This document shows positions 1-6,173 of a stretch of 9,267 nucleotides of DNA, one piece after another. The notes beneath the pieces were generated by a model. That model worked only from the letters and a program-made list of their open reading frames with translations. It was not told the origin of the DNA and made no database searches. A program made the translations under genes and the position numbers. This DNA comes from an uncultured Clostridia bacterium (lineage in GTDB: Bacteria; Bacillota; Clostridia; Oscillospirales; Ruminococcaceae), in contig CALLQM010000196.1 of assembly GCA_938014855.1 (NCBI GenBank), forward strand, positions 1 through 9,267, read 5' to 3'. The first letter of the stretch is position 1. Each line of letters starts with the position of its first letter.

Positions 1-804
1 CTCCTCCACATTGGCAATCCCCGAAAGGGCATTCTCAATCGGGTCGGTAATGATTCTGGAATCTACAATTTCGAATTCATCCGATACAAAAATATAATCG
101 ATTGGATCGGCTTTCAATTTTATTTTACCGGTAAAATTATGGAACGTATTGGAGAGAGTTTCCGGATCGAATTTTGAGTAAACATCCGTTAAGTGTACAT
201 CAGGAAAATCCAATACGTGATCGGTCAAACATTTTACGAGACGGCTGTTTGGCGTACAGTTTAAATCTCCCATCAGAATGGTCGGGAGGGGATGATCCTC
301 GTTAAATTTTGAGATATATTCCAAAATAACTTTTACCCCAAATAATCTTGCAATTCCGCTGATATGATCCAAATGAGTATTAAAAACGCGAATCGTACCA
401 AGCCGCTCAATTTTTACTTCCGCAGCGGTGCAGATACGCGGAAAAATGGCCAAATACGCGCGGCTGATTTTTTCCGGCTTTTTGGAAAGCCAAAATGTTT
501 TGATAAAATTTACTTTTACTTCTTCATTTTTAATAATAATATCACTGTGTTCATCATTTTTCGGCCGCAAGCCCTTATATCGTCCAAATCCAAGAATGCT
601 GTATTCACTGCTTAACAGATCTTGTACATCTTTTCGCATGCCGGGAAGCAATTCTTGTACGCCCACAATGGTAGCGCCGCTTTCACGAATAAATTGAGCG
701 GCAATCGCTTTTCGTTCCTTCCATCTTCGAGAACGCCGAAATCCGAAACCGAAGTCACGCTTTAAATTAAAGGAAATAACACGCAATAAAGTTTGATTAT
801 CCAA
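1..804 (-). CDS. Endonuclease/exonuclease/phosphatase family protein (3' end outside window)
   Basis: The 268 visible codons read as an EEP-fold metal-dependent phosphoesterase. Family active-site residues appear in order: Asn13 in SFNLKRD, Glu51 in VGVQE, His144 in FNTHLDH, Asp180 and Asn182 in MGDLNCTP, and Asp236 in DPIDYIF. The closing SDH motif expected in this family would lie just past the left edge, so the gene is cut by the window and not visibly broken. No signal peptide or membrane segment is visible, which suggests a cytoplasmic enzyme. The start is TTG at 804: an in-frame TAA lies five codons upstream, a weak GGTGA site precedes it by 4 bases, no ATG is near, and the conserved RVISFNL strand begins at residue 8. 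The fold covers nucleases, sphingomyelinases and inositol phosphatases, and the substrate cannot be told from this. It is transcribed away from the aldo/keto reductase operon. Confidence 0.85.
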   Translation of the reverse strand, partial: MDNQTLLRVISFNLKRDFGFGFRRSRRWKERKAIAAQFIRESGATIVGVQELLPGMRKDVQDLLSSEYSILGFGRYKGLRPKNDEHSDIIIKNEEVKVNFIKTFWLSKKPEKISRAYLAIFPRICTAAEVKIERLGTIRVFNTHLDHISGIARLFGVKVILEYISKFNEDHPLPTILMGDLNCTPNSRLVKCLTDHVLDFPDVHLTDVYSKFDPETLSNTFHNFTGKIKLKADPIDYIFVSDEFEIVDSRIITDPIENALSGIANVEE

Positions 805-833
805 AGGATCACCAGCTTATTAAATCTTTTGTT

Positions 834-862
834 AGTTTACCACGTTTTAATAGGACTTACAA
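834..862 (-). promoter_or_regulatory. Proximal promoter candidate for the EEP gene
   Basis: On the minus strand, TTGTAA (862-857) and TAAACT (839-834) are separated by 17 bases, a sigma-A-like arrangement. Transcription would start about 25 bases upstream of the TTG start at 804. The -10 match is moderate, and a second candidate lies farther upstream. Confidence 0.4.
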
Positions 863-883
863 ATGTTATGACCATAAAAAAAT

Positions 884-912
884 ACAATATTTGGAGTTTC
901 ATACTTTTTCAA
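884..912 (-). promoter_or_regulatory. Distal promoter candidate for the EEP gene
   Basis: On the minus strand, TTGAAA (912-907) and TATTGT (889-884) are 17 bases apart. The -35 is good and the -10 is moderate. It would give a leader of about 75 bases. Either this or the proximal site, or both, could drive the EEP gene. A 10-base palindrome, TTATGCATAA (913-922), abuts its -35 box. Confidence 0.4.
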
Positions 913-939
913 TTATGCATAAATACAGGGGATATCGGG

Positions 940-968
940 TTGTAAATTTTGTGCAATCCAAGTATAAT
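940..968 (+). promoter_or_regulatory. Promoter of the aldo/keto reductase-Smr-DUF3810 operon
   Basis: TTGTAA (940-945) and a consensus TATAAT (963-968) are separated by exactly 17 bases. The predicted transcript starts near 975, about 32 bases before the ATG at 1007. It is back to back with the EEP promoters, so this gap is a divergent control region. Confidence 0.75.
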
Positions 969-993
969 AGAAATCAATGACAACAATGTGATT

Positions 994-998
994 GGAGG
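994..998 (+). promoter_or_regulatory. Ribosome binding site that sets the reductase start
   Basis: GGAGG lies 8 bases before the ATG at 1007. The longer in-frame reading from TTG at 992 would run through this Shine-Dalgarno sequence itself, so the ATG at 1007 is the likely start. Confidence 0.85.
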
Positions 999-1006
999 AC
1001 AACGGG

Positions 1007-1972
1007 ATGAAATATATGGATGTCAAAACAGTTGACGGCGTCATAAAAATGGCAAAAATTGCAAAAGGTGCCGACTATTTTGGTGTAACAATTCCCGAAA
1101 AGCGTGCTTGGGCGCTTATGGATCGGTATTTAGAACTCGGTGGAAACACGATTGATACAGCGCGCCTTTATGGACGCAAAAATGCGGATGATACGATCTC
1201 TCGCAGTGAACCGATCGTCGGCCGCTGGATGGCGGCACGCGGCAATCGCGACCAGCTTATTTTGGTTACAAAAGGCGGACATCCTGATCGAAATCATTTG
1301 CTGAAAAGCCGTATTTCAAAGGAAATTATTGACTATGAATTGGAAACAAGCCTAAGTGAATTAGGTGTCGATTATGTTGACATTTATTTCCTGCATCGTG
1401 ACAATCCCGATATGCCGGTAGGGGAAATTGTTGACATGATGGATGAGCATGTTAAGGCGGGCAGAATTCGTGCGTTAGGCGCTTCCAACTGGACGGTTAA
1501 ACGCATCAATGAGGCGAATGCTTATGCAAAAGCGCACGGCAAAACGCCATTCACCATTTCTCAAATTCAGTGGGGAATTGCTCACAGCACCAGTGAACTT
1601 TGGAACGACCCGACACTTTTATGCATGAACGACACAGAATATCAAGGCTATTTGGAAAATAAGATTCCGGTGATGGGCTTTGCGTCACAGGGCGGCGGAT
1701 TTTTCTCCAAAATGCTGGAAGGTGGAACACTTCGGGATAAATTTAAGGAAAGATACGACAACCCAGTCAATCGGCATCGGCTGGCTGCAGTCAAAGCAAT
1801 GTGTGAAAAAACCGGAAAATCAGCCGCCGCAGTTGGAATGGCATTCTTGACCTCCAATCCGGTTGAGAGCAGTGCTTTGATTGGATGCTCCACCATAAAA
1901 CAGCTGGAGGACAGCATGTCTGACTGTGACTTTACGCTGACTGCCGAAGAATGTGCTCAGCTGGTGAAATAG
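1007..1972 (+). CDS. Aldo/keto reductase
   Basis: This 321-residue protein has the length and layout of an NAD(P)H-dependent aldo/keto reductase, a cytoplasmic TIM-barrel oxidoreductase. The catalytic tetrad is visible as Asp50 and Tyr55 in NTIDTARLYG, Lys89 in LVTKGG and His130 in YFLHRD. Near the C-terminus, the stretch around SSALIGCSTIKQLED is the usual cofactor phosphate-binding region of the family. The start at ATG 1007 is preferred because GGAGG lies 8 bases before it; a longer start at TTG 992 would include the ribosome site. It is the first gene of a three-gene operon, with the next start one base after its TAG. The substrate cannot be deduced. Sugars, aldehydes and small ketones are all possible in this family, and neither downstream gene points to a pathway. 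Confidence 0.92.
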   Translation: MKYMDVKTVDGVIKMAKIAKGADYFGVTIPEKRAWALMDRYLELGGNTIDTARLYGRKNADDTISRSEPIVGRWMAARGNRDQLILVTKGGHPDRNHLLKSRISKEIIDYELETSLSELGVDYVDIYFLHRDNPDMPVGEIVDMMDEHVKAGRIRALGASNWTVKRINEANAYAKAHGKTPFTISQIQWGIAHSTSELWNDPTLLCMNDTEYQGYLENKIPVMGFASQGGGFFSKMLEGGTLRDKFKERYDNPVNRHRLAAVKAMCEKTGKSAAAVGMAFLTSNPVESSALIGCSTIKQLEDSMSDCDFTLTAEECAQLVK

Positions 1973-1973
1973 G

Positions 1974-2318
1974 ATGCCGGGAATATTGACGGTCAATTTA
2001 GAAACGGGTATGCCAACCGTGGATACGGCGAAAACGCGTATGAATGCCGCTTTGCGCTCTGCAAAAGCACAGCATATGACGGCGCTGAAACTGATTCACG
2101 GGTATGGTTCGAGCGGGAAAGGCGGCCGCATACGAACTAGTGTACGCCGAGAATTGGCGATTATGAAACAAGCAGGAAAAATTAAAGAAGTTGTCCCAGG
2201 AGAGGAATTTTCTCCGTTTGAAGAACATGCGCGCCGAGCGCTTGTGATGTGCCCGGAACTCTCCCGCGACCGAGACTATACAAGATGCAATCAGGGTATC
2301 ACGGTGGTGATTTTATGA
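1974..2318 (+). CDS. Small Smr-domain protein
   Basis: This 114-residue protein is essentially one Smr domain, the module found at the C-terminus of MutS2 and in stand-alone Smr proteins. The hallmark is LKLIHGYGSSGKGGRIR (residues 38-54), with His42, Gly43, Gly45 and the closing Arg54 of the HGxG...R motif. It is preceded by the strand-helix part ILTVNLETGMPTVDTAKTRMNAAL. Smr domains bind nucleic acid, and several nick DNA or cleave RNA; activity here is inferred from the motif only. No MutS ATPase or coiled coil is attached. The C-terminal CPELSRDRDYTRCNQGITVVIL completes the fold. Its ATG lies one base after the reductase stop with only a weak upstream ribosome site, suggesting translational coupling. 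The stop overlaps the next start as ATGA. Confidence 0.82.
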   Translation: MPGILTVNLETGMPTVDTAKTRMNAALRSAKAQHMTALKLIHGYGSSGKGGRIRTSVRRELAIMKQAGKIKEVVPGEEFSPFEEHARRALVMCPELSRDRDYTRCNQGITVVIL

Positions 2319-3427
2319 ATGTAAACACTCGGAAAAGGCAATCGGTACATACTTTTTTAAAACGTTGGTGGCCGCTGCTGCTTTTGCTGGTATCGGTGTT
2401 GCTTATCGTGGCGGCGCGGTTGGATGCCGGCTGGGTGGAACGGTACTATTCTTCCGGATTTTATCCGATGGTAGAAACGTTTTTCGGCAGCATCACGTCG
2501 CTCCTGCCGTTTTCTTTAGCGGAATTTTTTATCTGTACCGCGCTGATGTCGGTGCCGGTACTGGTAGTGCTTGCGTTATGCCGCAAAATTAAAATTCCGT
2601 GGCGGAGATTGCCTGTCTGGGTGTTACGATTTTCCTGTATTGCAGTGTTTGTGTTCGTTTTGCTCTGTGGACTAAACTACTACCGCTTTGAATTTGCCGA
2701 GTTCAGCGGGCTTTCTGTTCGGGAATCCACAACAGAAGAACTGACAGCATTATGTGCGGAGCTGGTTCACAAAGCAAATGAATTGAGAAACGATGTCCAA
2801 GTGGATGAAAACGGAATTACGGTACTTTCACAGTCTATGCGCGTTACGGCAAAGACGGCAAACGAATCCTTTGCGCGGCTTGCAGAGGAGTATGCGGTCC
2901 TGCCGGATATGAACATCACTCCAAAACCGATTTTGAACTCATGGTGGATGTCGATGATGCAGATTACCGGTGTGTTTACGCCGTACACATTTGAGGCAAA
3001 CGTAAACATAGCCTCTCCCGATTATTCGATTCCGGCTACCATGTGCCACGAATTGGCGCATACGCGCGGCTTTATGCGAGAAGACGAAGCAAATTTCATC
3101 GGTTATCTTGCTTGTATGCGCAGTGATTCGTCGGATTTCCGTTACAGCGGTGTCATGTTGGCGCTCATCCACTCACTAAATCGGCTTTATGCGGATGACC
3201 CGGAACAATTCGTTCAGGTGAATGCGTTGATTTCGGACGGCGTACGCTTGGATTTTCGCTATAATAATGCCTATTGGGCGCAGTATGAAGGCCCTGTCGC
3301 CAAGGCCGCCGATGCGGTCAATCATGTCTATTTGCAGGCGAATGCACAAAGTGACGGCGTTCGCAGTTATGGACGTATGGTCGATTTGTTGCTTGCAGAT
3401 TACCGTGCTCGGCATCAATCCTTTTAA
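2315..3427 (+). CDS. DUF3810 family membrane protein with HExxH zinc-peptidase motif
   Basis: This 370-residue protein begins with three hydrophobic segments (about residues 18-34, 66-89 and 102-120), followed by GLNYYR and a long soluble domain. The soluble part carries CHELAHTRGFMREDEANFIGYLAC: His245, Glu246 and His249 form an HExxH zinc site, with Glu256 or Glu258 as the likely third ligand in gluzincin style. This matches the DUF3810 family, predicted membrane-anchored metallopeptidases of unknown substrate. The ATG at 2315 overlaps the Smr stop (ATGA) and has GGTGGTGA just upstream. A longer reading from 2249 is open but lies inside the Smr gene and lacks a better ribosome site. No terminator is visible between its TAA and the guaB promoter. 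Family assignment is good, while proteolytic activity is inferred from the motif alone. Confidence 0.82.
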   Translation: MNVNTRKRQSVHTFLKRWWPLLLLLVSVLLIVAARLDAGWVERYYSSGFYPMVETFFGSITSLLPFSLAEFFICTALMSVPVLVVLALCRKIKIPWRRLPVWVLRFSCIAVFVFVLLCGLNYYRFEFAEFSGLSVRESTTEELTALCAELVHKANELRNDVQVDENGITVLSQSMRVTAKTANESFARLAEEYAVLPDMNITPKPILNSWWMSMMQITGVFTPYTFEANVNIASPDYSIPATMCHELAHTRGFMREDEANFIGYLACMRSDSSDFRYSGVMLALIHSLNRLYADDPEQFVQVNALISDGVRLDFRYNNAYWAQYEGPVAKAADAVNHVYLQANAQSDGVRSYGRMVDLLLADYRARHQSF

Positions 3428-3451
3428 GCATAAGTCATACGAATGCAGGAA

Positions 3452-3564
3452 ATTCCATGAAGTTTTTGGATGGTCGAAAATAATTTGTCGATTAAGACTA
3501 TTGAAGCTGTACCAAAATAGTGATATGATAGTAAAAATATAATGATATAGCAAACTCATGGAAT
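3452..3564. repeat. 9-base inverted repeat flanking the guaB promoter
   Basis: ATTCCATGA (3452-3460) is the exact reverse complement of TCATGGAAT (3556-3564). The copies are 95 bases apart, with the guaB promoter between them and the right copy in the predicted leader just before the ribosome site. The symmetry is seen directly. A role as paired operators or as a long-range RNA stem is inference, and chance is possible in AT-rich DNA. Confidence 0.4.
3501..3529 (+). promoter_or_regulatory. guaB promoter
   Basis: TTGAAG (3501-3506) and TATGAT (3524-3529) are 17 bases apart. Transcription would start near 3536 and leave a leader of about 45 bases, too short for a purine riboswitch. A TATAAT at 3538-3543 also occurs but has no matching -35 box. 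The ribosome site GGAGG (3572-3576) lies 4 bases before the ATG. Confidence 0.65.
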
Positions 3565-3580
3565 AAAGGATGGAGGACGT

Positions 3581-5053
3581 ATGCTGAACACAAATGCATC
3601 TGAAAAATTTACAAAAGAGGGGCTTACTTTCGACGACGTGCTGTTGATTCCTGCAAAGTCAGAAGTCGTACCTGCCGACGTTGATATTTCCACCAATCTT
3701 GTGAAGGGGATTCGGCTGAACTCTCCGTTTCTGACCTCGGCTATGGATACGGTTACAACTTCAAAAATGGCAATTGCAATCGCGCGAGAAGGCGGCATTG
3801 GAATCATTCATAAAAATATGAGTATTTCTGCGCAGGCTGACGGGGTAGATACGGTCAAACGTTCAGAAAATGGCGTTATTGCGAATCCGTTTTTTCTTTC
3901 ACCGGAGCATTTTGTCTATGATGCAGATGAAATCATGTCAAAATATAAAATTTCCGGTGTGCCGATCTGTGAAGAAGGAAAATTGGTTGGTATTTTGACC
4001 AACCGCGATCTGCGTTTCTTGGAAGATCATGGCACAAAGATCAAGAATGTGATGACCAAAGAAAACTTGGTCACGGGTGCTGTGGGGACGACGTTAAAAC
4101 AAGCACAGGAAATTTTGCGTCAGCACAAGATTGAAAAGCTCCCTTTGGTAGATGACGAAGGTTATCTGCGCGGACTGATTACGATTAAAGATATTGAAAA
4201 AGCTGTTCAATATCCGAACTCTGCGCGTGACAGCGGCGGCAGACTGTTAGCTGGAGCCGCAATCGGTATTACGCCCGATTATATGGATCGAGTGGACGAG
4301 CTCATCAAAGCCGGCGCAGATGTATTGGTTTTGGATTCTGCTCATGGGCATAATGTTATGATTTTTGACTGCCTAAAAGCGATCAAAGCCAAATATCCCA
4401 ACCAGCCGGTGATTGCGGGCAATGTAGCGACCGCACGCGCGACAGAGGATTTAATCAATGTTGGCGCAGATGCAATTAAAGTCGGTATCGGCCCTGGATC
4501 CATCTGCACCACCCGTGTAGTTGCGGGAATCGGTGTTCCGCAGTTAACAGCAGTATATGATGCGGCAAGTGTTGCTTGTAAATATGGGGTTCCGATCATT
4601 GCAGACGGCGGAATTAAATATTCCGGCGATATTGTAAAAGCTCTTGCGGCAGGTGCATCGACCGTTATGCTCGGTTCTCTGCTTGCAGGATGTGCAGAAA
4701 GCCCGGGAGAAATCGAGATTTATCAGGGCAGAAGCTTTAAGGTATACCGCGGCATGGGTTCTCTTGCAGCAATGAACGAGGGTTCCAGTGACCGTTACTT
4801 CCAGTCCGGCAAGAAAAAATTAGTTCCGGAAGGGGTAGAAGGCCGCGTTCCTTATAAGGGCATTGTGGCGGATACGATTTTCCAACTGATTGGCGGTATT
4901 CGTTCCGGTATGGGTTATACAGGATGTAAGACCATTCCGGAAATGCATGAAAAAGCGCAGTTTGTCCGCATTACAGGAGCAGGGCTTAAAGAAAGCCATC
5001 CGCACGACATCTATGTCACAAAAGAAGCTCCAAACTATTCAATCAATCCGTAA
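3581..5053 (+). CDS. guaB: IMP dehydrogenase
   Basis: GuaB oxidises IMP to XMP with NAD+, the committed step of guanine nucleotide synthesis, in the cytoplasm as a tetramer or octamer. The 490-residue length is normal. The barrel starts with EGLTFDDVLLIPAKSEV near the N-terminus. A pair of CBS domains (about residues 95-210) follows, including KISGVPICEEGKLVGILTNRD and KIEKLPLVDDEGYLRGLITI. DSAHGH is the NAD-binding loop. Cys309 in GPGSICTTRVVAGIG is the catalytic cysteine that forms the covalent XMP intermediate, GGIKYSGD binds the phosphate, and Arg405-Tyr406 in SSDRYFQ form the mobile-flap dyad. All key residues are present. It has its own promoter and terminator, so it is probably monocistronic. 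The next gene is convergent. Confidence 0.98.
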   Translation: MLNTNASEKFTKEGLTFDDVLLIPAKSEVVPADVDISTNLVKGIRLNSPFLTSAMDTVTTSKMAIAIAREGGIGIIHKNMSISAQADGVDTVKRSENGVIANPFFLSPEHFVYDADEIMSKYKISGVPICEEGKLVGILTNRDLRFLEDHGTKIKNVMTKENLVTGAVGTTLKQAQEILRQHKIEKLPLVDDEGYLRGLITIKDIEKAVQYPNSARDSGGRLLAGAAIGITPDYMDRVDELIKAGADVLVLDSAHGHNVMIFDCLKAIKAKYPNQPVIAGNVATARATEDLINVGADAIKVGIGPGSICTTRVVAGIGVPQLTAVYDAASVACKYGVPIIADGGIKYSGDIVKALAAGASTVMLGSLLAGCAESPGEIEIYQGRSFKVYRGMGSLAAMNEGSSDRYFQSGKKKLVPEGVEGRVPYKGIVADTIFQLIGGIRSGMGYTGCKTIPEMHEKAQFVRITGAGLKESHPHDIYVTKEAPNYSINP

Positions 5054-5063
5054 TGGAATATAA

Positions 5064-5091
5064 AAAACGCACCCCAATTGGGGTGCGTTTT
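5064..5091. terminator. Bidirectional intrinsic terminator between guaB and the DivIVA-like gene
   Basis: A perfect 28-base palindrome forms a 12-base-pair stem (AAAACGCACCCC with GGGGTGCGTTTT) and an AATT loop. It sits 10 bases after the guaB stop and 11 bases from the stop of the convergent gene. Read on the plus strand, the stem ends in TTTT. Read on the minus strand, it ends in six T (5067-5062), so it should terminate both genes, probably more strongly for the minus-strand transcript. Confidence 0.93.
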
Positions 5092-5102
5092 CATTATGTC
5101 TG

Positions 5103-5858
5103 TTAAGAAGCCGATTCGTTTTCATTTTTCGGTTCATCAGATAGAATAGGTTCGTTTTGTTCGGTGTAATCAAGCTGAACGTCATCTGGATGTAACCGTT
5201 CTTGCACTTGATGGATGATATCCTGCATGACATCGACACGGTCATTTAATACAAACAAGATTTCTTCCACCGATTTTTGCAAATTTGCAGCATCCCCGCT
5301 GAACGAGGAAAGCTCGGTATAGAAATTTTTCATATAATCCTGTGCCTGCATTGAAATTTCTTTGGCTCTTGCGTTTGCAGATCGAATGATTTTTTCAGCA
5401 TTTTGCTTTGCTTCAATAATTGTATCACCGATTTGAGTGGAAAAATCATCGTATTTGCGGCTTTTATATTCTAAGCTTTCCACTTTAAACTGAAGCTGTC
5501 GATTCCGTTCAAGCTGGATTTGCAGTTCGCGTTCGTTATCGTCCAGCTTTTTTTTCAATATCTCATAACTGGATTGGAGCTCTGAAATCATTGAATTGGC
5601 CTGATTTGCTAATTTACGTTCTTCTTCCAATTGGTTTGCGACGGCGGCCAATTTTCCTTCTCCATCCGTTATTTGTTCTTCCAAACTTTTAATATGAGAC
5701 AACTGAGACTCCTGTGCCTTTTCATATGCCTCAAGCTTTTCCTGATACTTCAACTCGGCTTCGTGGAATTCTTCGTTTAGAGAATCTATGTAAGTTAAAA
5801 CAGATTTTTTTTCAAATCCGCCAAATGTAGTTGATTTAAAAACACCGGAGTCCTCCAT
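5103..5858 (-). CDS. DivIVA-like coiled-coil protein
   Basis: This 251-residue protein is almost entirely charged helix. The short N-terminal part, FKSTTFGGFEKKSVLTYIDSLNEEF (about residues 7-31), resembles the DivIVA/GpsB membrane-targeting head (F...GF/Y...V..YID). A long coiled coil follows to about residue 150, rich in E, K, Q and L. A second helical region has AEKIIRSANARAKEISMQAQDYMKNF, typical of clostridial DivIVA-type proteins, and the tail is acidic (DEPKNENESAS). No transmembrane segment or enzyme motif is visible. DivIVA proteins mark curved membrane and organise division or wall synthesis; such a role here is inferred from architecture. The ATG at 5858 is preferred over TTG at 5876 because AAGGA lies about 9 bases before it, within the longer reading. 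It is convergent with guaB and divergent from the ACT-hom operon. Confidence 0.75.
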   Translation of the reverse strand: MEDSGVFKSTTFGGFEKKSVLTYIDSLNEEFHEAELKYQEKLEAYEKAQESQLSHIKSLEEQITDGEGKLAAVANQLEEERKLANQANSMISELQSSYEILKKKLDDNERELQIQLERNRQLQFKVESLEYKSRKYDDFSTQIGDTIIEAKQNAEKIIRSANARAKEISMQAQDYMKNFYTELSSFSGDAANLQKSVEEILFVLNDRVDVMQDIIHQVQERLHPDDVQLDYTEQNEPILSDEPKNENESAS

Positions 5859-5864
5859 AGTATA

Positions 5865-5872
5865 CCATCCTT
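5865..5872 (-). promoter_or_regulatory. Ribosome binding site of the DivIVA-like gene
   Basis: On the minus strand AAGGATGG precedes the ATG at 5858, with 9 bases between AGGA and the ATG. The alternative TTG at 5876 would place this site inside the coding sequence, so the shorter protein is preferred. Confidence 0.65.
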
Positions 5873-5906
5873 TCAATAAAGTAATGATTCCATCTTTCTA
5901 TGCAAC

Positions 5907-5935
5907 AGTATAACATTTTAATCATAAAAATACAA
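5907..5935 (-). promoter_or_regulatory. Promoter of the DivIVA-like gene
   Basis: On the minus strand, TTGTAT (5935-5930) and TATACT (5912-5907) are 17 bases apart. The transcript would start near 5900, about 42 bases before the ATG at 5858. Confidence 0.65.
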
Positions 5936-6103
5936 AGCAAAATTGTTAAAAAATGTAATTTGTGATTATAAAATTTTTTTATACTATAAAATAGCATACT
6001 TTTTACATGGTAAGATGAGGTATGATGGTTATCGAATGCGGCATTTTGTATAAGTTCGACAGAAGCGATTTGATTCGATGTGAAATATGCTGCAACCTGA
6101 CTC

Positions 6104-6132
6104 TTTACAACGTTTATTCAATATGTTATAGT
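6104..6132 (+). promoter_or_regulatory. Promoter of the ACT-hom-thrB operon
   Basis: TTTACA (6104-6109) and TATAGT (6127-6132) are separated by 17 bases, a near-consensus sigma-A pair. Transcription would start near 6139, leaving a leader of only about 35 bases. That rules out a T-box or riboswitch before the first gene unless another promoter exists upstream. Confidence 0.72.
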
Positions 6133-6173
6133 GTATTTCATGGTAAAACAAAAGTGTGCAAGAGGTGGACAAA

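Larger units (their letters stand above)
5859..6173. other. Divergent intergenic region with inverted repeats
   Basis: This 315-base AT-rich stretch separates the DivIVA-like gene from the ACT-hom operon. It holds one well-formed promoter for each side (5907-5935 minus, 6104-6132 plus). Between them are a 15-base odd palindrome, TTTTATA-C-TATAAAA (5977-5991), a short AATGC-G-GCATT palindrome (6035-6045), and an inverted repeat ATCGAAT (6031-6037)/ATTCGAT (6073-6079). A 51-codon open frame (6022-6177) is discussed under findings and not called as a gene. I see no riboswitch, T-box or RNA gene. Confidence 0.6.

Noticed and set aside
364..697. Two plus-strand open frames opposite the EEP gene
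   Set aside because: The minus-strand frame carries the ordered EEP active-site motifs, so these are antisense shadows with no recognisable content.
2249..2314. Longer N-terminus for the DUF3810 protein
   Set aside because: This stretch is coding in the Smr gene in another frame, ends in the Smr-conserved C-terminus, and the ATG at 2315 has a better ribosome site and the common ATGA overlap.
3176..3559. 127-codon minus-strand open frame
   Set aside because: It lies mostly opposite the DUF3810 gene, has no promoter or ribosome site that stands out, and its product shows no family features.
3428..3580. Purine riboswitch or intrinsic terminator before guaB
   Set aside because: The leader after the predicted transcription start is about 45 bases, too short for a purine aptamer. 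No GC-rich stem with a T-run follows the DUF3810 gene, so its terminator remains unseen.
6139..6173. T-box leader before the ACT-hom operon
   Set aside because: The predicted leader is about 35 bases. AGAGGTGGAC looks slightly like the T-box end motif but serves as the ribosome site and lacks the rest of the conserved sequence.
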